This document shows positions 61,187 through 64,000 of a DNA stretch of 64,000 nucleotides, in pieces (positions within the stretch are counted from its first letter, which is position 1; each line of letters begins with the position of its first letter). The position numbers and the translations under genes are program-made. Origin of the DNA: Dirofilaria immitis (Eukaryota; Nematoda; Chromadorea; Rhabditida; Onchocercidae). Under the pieces are notes generated by a model, which made no database searches, was not told where the DNA came from, and was given only the letters and a program-made list of their open reading frames with translations. Where the stretch lies: NCBI GenBank assembly GCA_024305405.1, contig JAKNDB010000067.1, forward strand, positions 1,623,501 to 1,687,500, given 5' to 3'.

Positions 61187-63044
61187 GCAAATATTTATAA
61201 AAATAAAAGTTGGATACAAATAATATTACAATAATTTTTCAGTCAAAAAATAAGCTTACTATTGTTTATTCATTAGGCTTCTTCTTTTTCATCTAATTTT
61301 TAATTTTTAATTAATTAATCAATTAATCAATTAATTAATTAATATAAGAAATTATAATTTAAAAAGAAAATATATTAAATATTCTAAAATAGAAGAATCT
61401 CTCAAAGGTATTATAAAAAGATATATTGTATTTGACCATGAAAAGTACGAAATTGATATTACAAAAAAAAAAAAAAAAAACGAAAAAAGAAATTGCCGAA
61501 TATTTCTGAGAAATCAATTTTATTGTTAGTTCAATTTAATACTGAATATCTATATACATATATATGTATATGTATATATTTCTCTTCATATCTTCTTCCC
61601 ATAATAATAATAATAAAATAATTTTAATTGAAAATATAAAATAGAATATATTAATAAAATACTCAAATAAAATAATCGAATATTTCAAGTAAACTTTTTA
61701 TATTTTAATTTTCAATTTATTAAGTTTTCTTTTTTTTTTCTTTTTAAAGATATTTTCATTTTAGTAATTTATAAAATATTTGATAGAAAATAATTTATAT
61801 ATACTTTTATAATGTGAATTGATAATATGATAATATGATAAATTATTGTTATTATTGGGTATTGTTTCATCGTTGTTGTCGTTATTTGATAATAGTTGTT
61901 GATAGCATTGATATAATTCATTGAACTTTTTCTTCTTTTTTTATTTTTAAATGTGTCCCTTTTTTTCATTACATTAGTTTGACAATGCATATGTTGATAA
62001 ATAAATTTCAGGTTAGTTTCAATGATTGATTGATTGATTGAATGATTTGATTTGAATAATTTCCGATTCATTAATTTAGATGTTAGATGGAATAAAAAAG
62101 AATTTATTTGTTCATTTTGTCTAATAAATACAAATGTACAATAAATTTACATATTTGTACTTTCCTAAATTTTCCTCTTATCATCTGTTTTTTTTTTTTT
62201 TTTAGTTTATATATTATGATAATATTTAGAAGAGATAAATGGATAAATTGTTGATAAACAAGATAAGTAATTCCAGATAGTAACAGAAGAGATCAATAAG
62301 AGTAGATAAATAATTAAATAAAGACAATAAGAATCGATAAACAAATTAATCCAATCAAGCAAATAAATAAATGATAATAAACAAAGAAACAAATAGATTA
62401 TTATCAATCTAAATAACAAAATTTATTGATTAATTTATTTATAAATTATACTTGCATTATATGCAAATAAGAATAATTTTATGAAAAATTTTATTATTAA
62501 CAAATAAACAAAAATAAATAAATAAACAACACATAACAAATAATATTGATTTAGCAAAAATAAATAATAATAGATGAAGATGTGAACAATAATTTGATCA
62601 AATAAATAAATAGTAAGTTCAAATGCAAGTAATAATAATAATAGTAACAATAATAATTAATGATAATAATAATGATAATAATAATAATAACAATAATAAT
62701 AATAATAATAATAATGTCGGTAATAATAATAATAGTAATAATAATCAATAACAATAATATATATAACATATAGAAATAGTAGCAAATCGAAATAAACTGA
62801 TAAATAATAGAACGAATTAATTTGAATATCAAAATTATATGGAGTCTCGAATGATATGATGATAATTTGTAATTTAAAAATAAAAATGCTTAATTAATTA
62901 AAGGTATAAATAAAATAATTTTCCCATATTTTACCCAAAAATTATCTGAATATTTATCTATTAGCATATATTATAAACAATCATTCATCAAACTGTCACA
63001 TTAATTTACTCTTAATTCTGCATAAATCATCCTAATAATTAAAA

Positions 63045-63300
63045 TTTCCTACCATTTGCTTATCTATCGATTAGCTTATTTATCATTTATCATTGAATGA
63101 AAGTTTATCATTTATTTATCATTAAATAAAAGTTAAAAAAAATTTTCTACCCATCATTTCATTATTAATTTACCCATTTTTCATCTATATTCAACAATAA
63201 TCGATCTCCATTTGCTTATCTATCGATTGGCTTATTTATCATTGAATGAAAGTTTGTCATTTATTTATCATTAAATGAAAGTTTAAACTTTAAATTTGAA
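63045..63300. repeat. Two-copy direct repeat around CCATTTGCTTATCTATCGATT
   Basis: CATTTGCTTATCTATCGATT, GGCTTATTTATCATTGAATG and TCATTTATTTATCATTAAAT recur in order about 160 bases apart. Within each copy TTATCATT...GAAAGTTT is also doubled. Confidence 0.75.
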
Positions 63301-64000
63301 TTAATAATGATATCTGATAATAGGTAGTATTTCGTATCATCTCTCCTCCTTCTATTCATCATCAAATTCAAGACATATTTTTATATTTTTATGAACTTTC
63401 TCCTTATCTTCTATTTTTCATAGTACAAATGCATGATTTGAAATTATTACTATGTTCATAGATATCCTATCATATATGGTTTGAAGTGATTACAGTGTTT
63501 ATAGCTATCAATAAATCAATCCAATATAGTATGTTGTATATGTGTGATAATATTGTATATGTGATAATCGTATATGATTTGAAATTATAGCAGCGTTCAT
63601 AGATATCATATTATATTTCTAAGCAATAGTTTTAGATAGCATTATTGATTTATTCTTTTTCTATATTACTTTTACTAAATTTTTATCAATTAGCTAACGA
63701 ATGAAATTCATTCATCTGATCAAATATCAAACTTATAAATCAATAAATCTAATGTAATATACTCTTGTGAGAAAAATTTTCATTTCGATAGATGATTTTT
63801 GATAAAATGCTATAAATCGTATTATCATTTTTTTAACGACTCTAATTTCTCTTTATCCTTTAACCTTAATTATCTCGACTAAATTATCTCGATATCTTAT
63901 CATCCCTATCATTCAATTTTGGTTAGTTTATTAATTTCTTTTCTCGAAATGAAAACAGTTTATTTTTGTCAATTCGGTCTTTTCTTCCTTCCGTAATTTA

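Larger units (their letters stand above)
58666..64000. other. AT-rich sequence downstream of the hypothetical exon
   Basis: No second exon of the hypothetical gene could be supported. Frames here are poly-Ile/Tyr/Leu or overlap repeats. Contents are T/A runs, ATT/AAT tracts at 62635-62710, and the tandem repeats listed separately. Confidence 0.55.

Overview
This is a strongly AT-rich, gene-poor piece of a nematode nuclear genome. The introns follow GT-AG and many end in the extended nematode acceptor TTTTCAG or TTTTTAG. Three genes appear to begin at such an acceptor, as expected for spliced-leader trans-splicing. The three recognisable proteins have C. elegans counterparts. Intron sizes (about 50 bases to 1.9 kb) and the AT richness fit a clade III (spirurid or filarial) worm, but the species cannot be fixed from the sequence.

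Layout: 1-8386 has no gene and is full of TG/TATG, TC/GA and ATT microsatellites. 8452-17954 (+) is a 19-exon gene for an ASH1/LIN-59-type histone methyltransferase with AWS, SET, post-SET, PHD and BAH domains. 17955-23440 is non-coding except for a broken protein-coding segment at 19568-19958. 23441-29154 (-) is the ADA2 (TADA2B-like) adaptor of SAGA/GCN5-type acetyltransferase complexes, with ZZ and SANT domains. 29170-41742 is AT-rich and repeat-laden. 41756-48772 (+) is a 13-exon alanine aminotransferase. 48773-57921 is AT-rich with many local tandem repeats. 57922-58665 (+) is the first coding exon of an unrecognised serine/proline-rich protein. The rest, to 64000, shows no clear exon.

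lin-59 and ada-2 lie tail to tail. Both act on chromatin: ASH1 enzymes methylate H3K36, and ADA2 supports GCN5 acetylation. The aminotransferase is metabolic and divergent from ada-2 across a 12.6 kb gap.

Two things stand out. First, all three known genes read cleanly by homology and splice phase only if isolated 1-base indels are allowed (ten in lin-59, one in ada-2, one in the aminotransferase), mostly missing bases in A or T runs. This looks like uncorrected long-read error rather than three adjacent pseudogenes. Second, intron 6 of the aminotransferase gene carries a tandem array of its 5' splice site (three copies) and of its 3' splice site (seven copies), with a shared period of about 37 bases. 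By my reading only the outermost donor with the last acceptor keeps the frame open. A nearly identical 0.79 kb repeat also occurs twice, 8 kb apart, once inside intron 1 of this gene.
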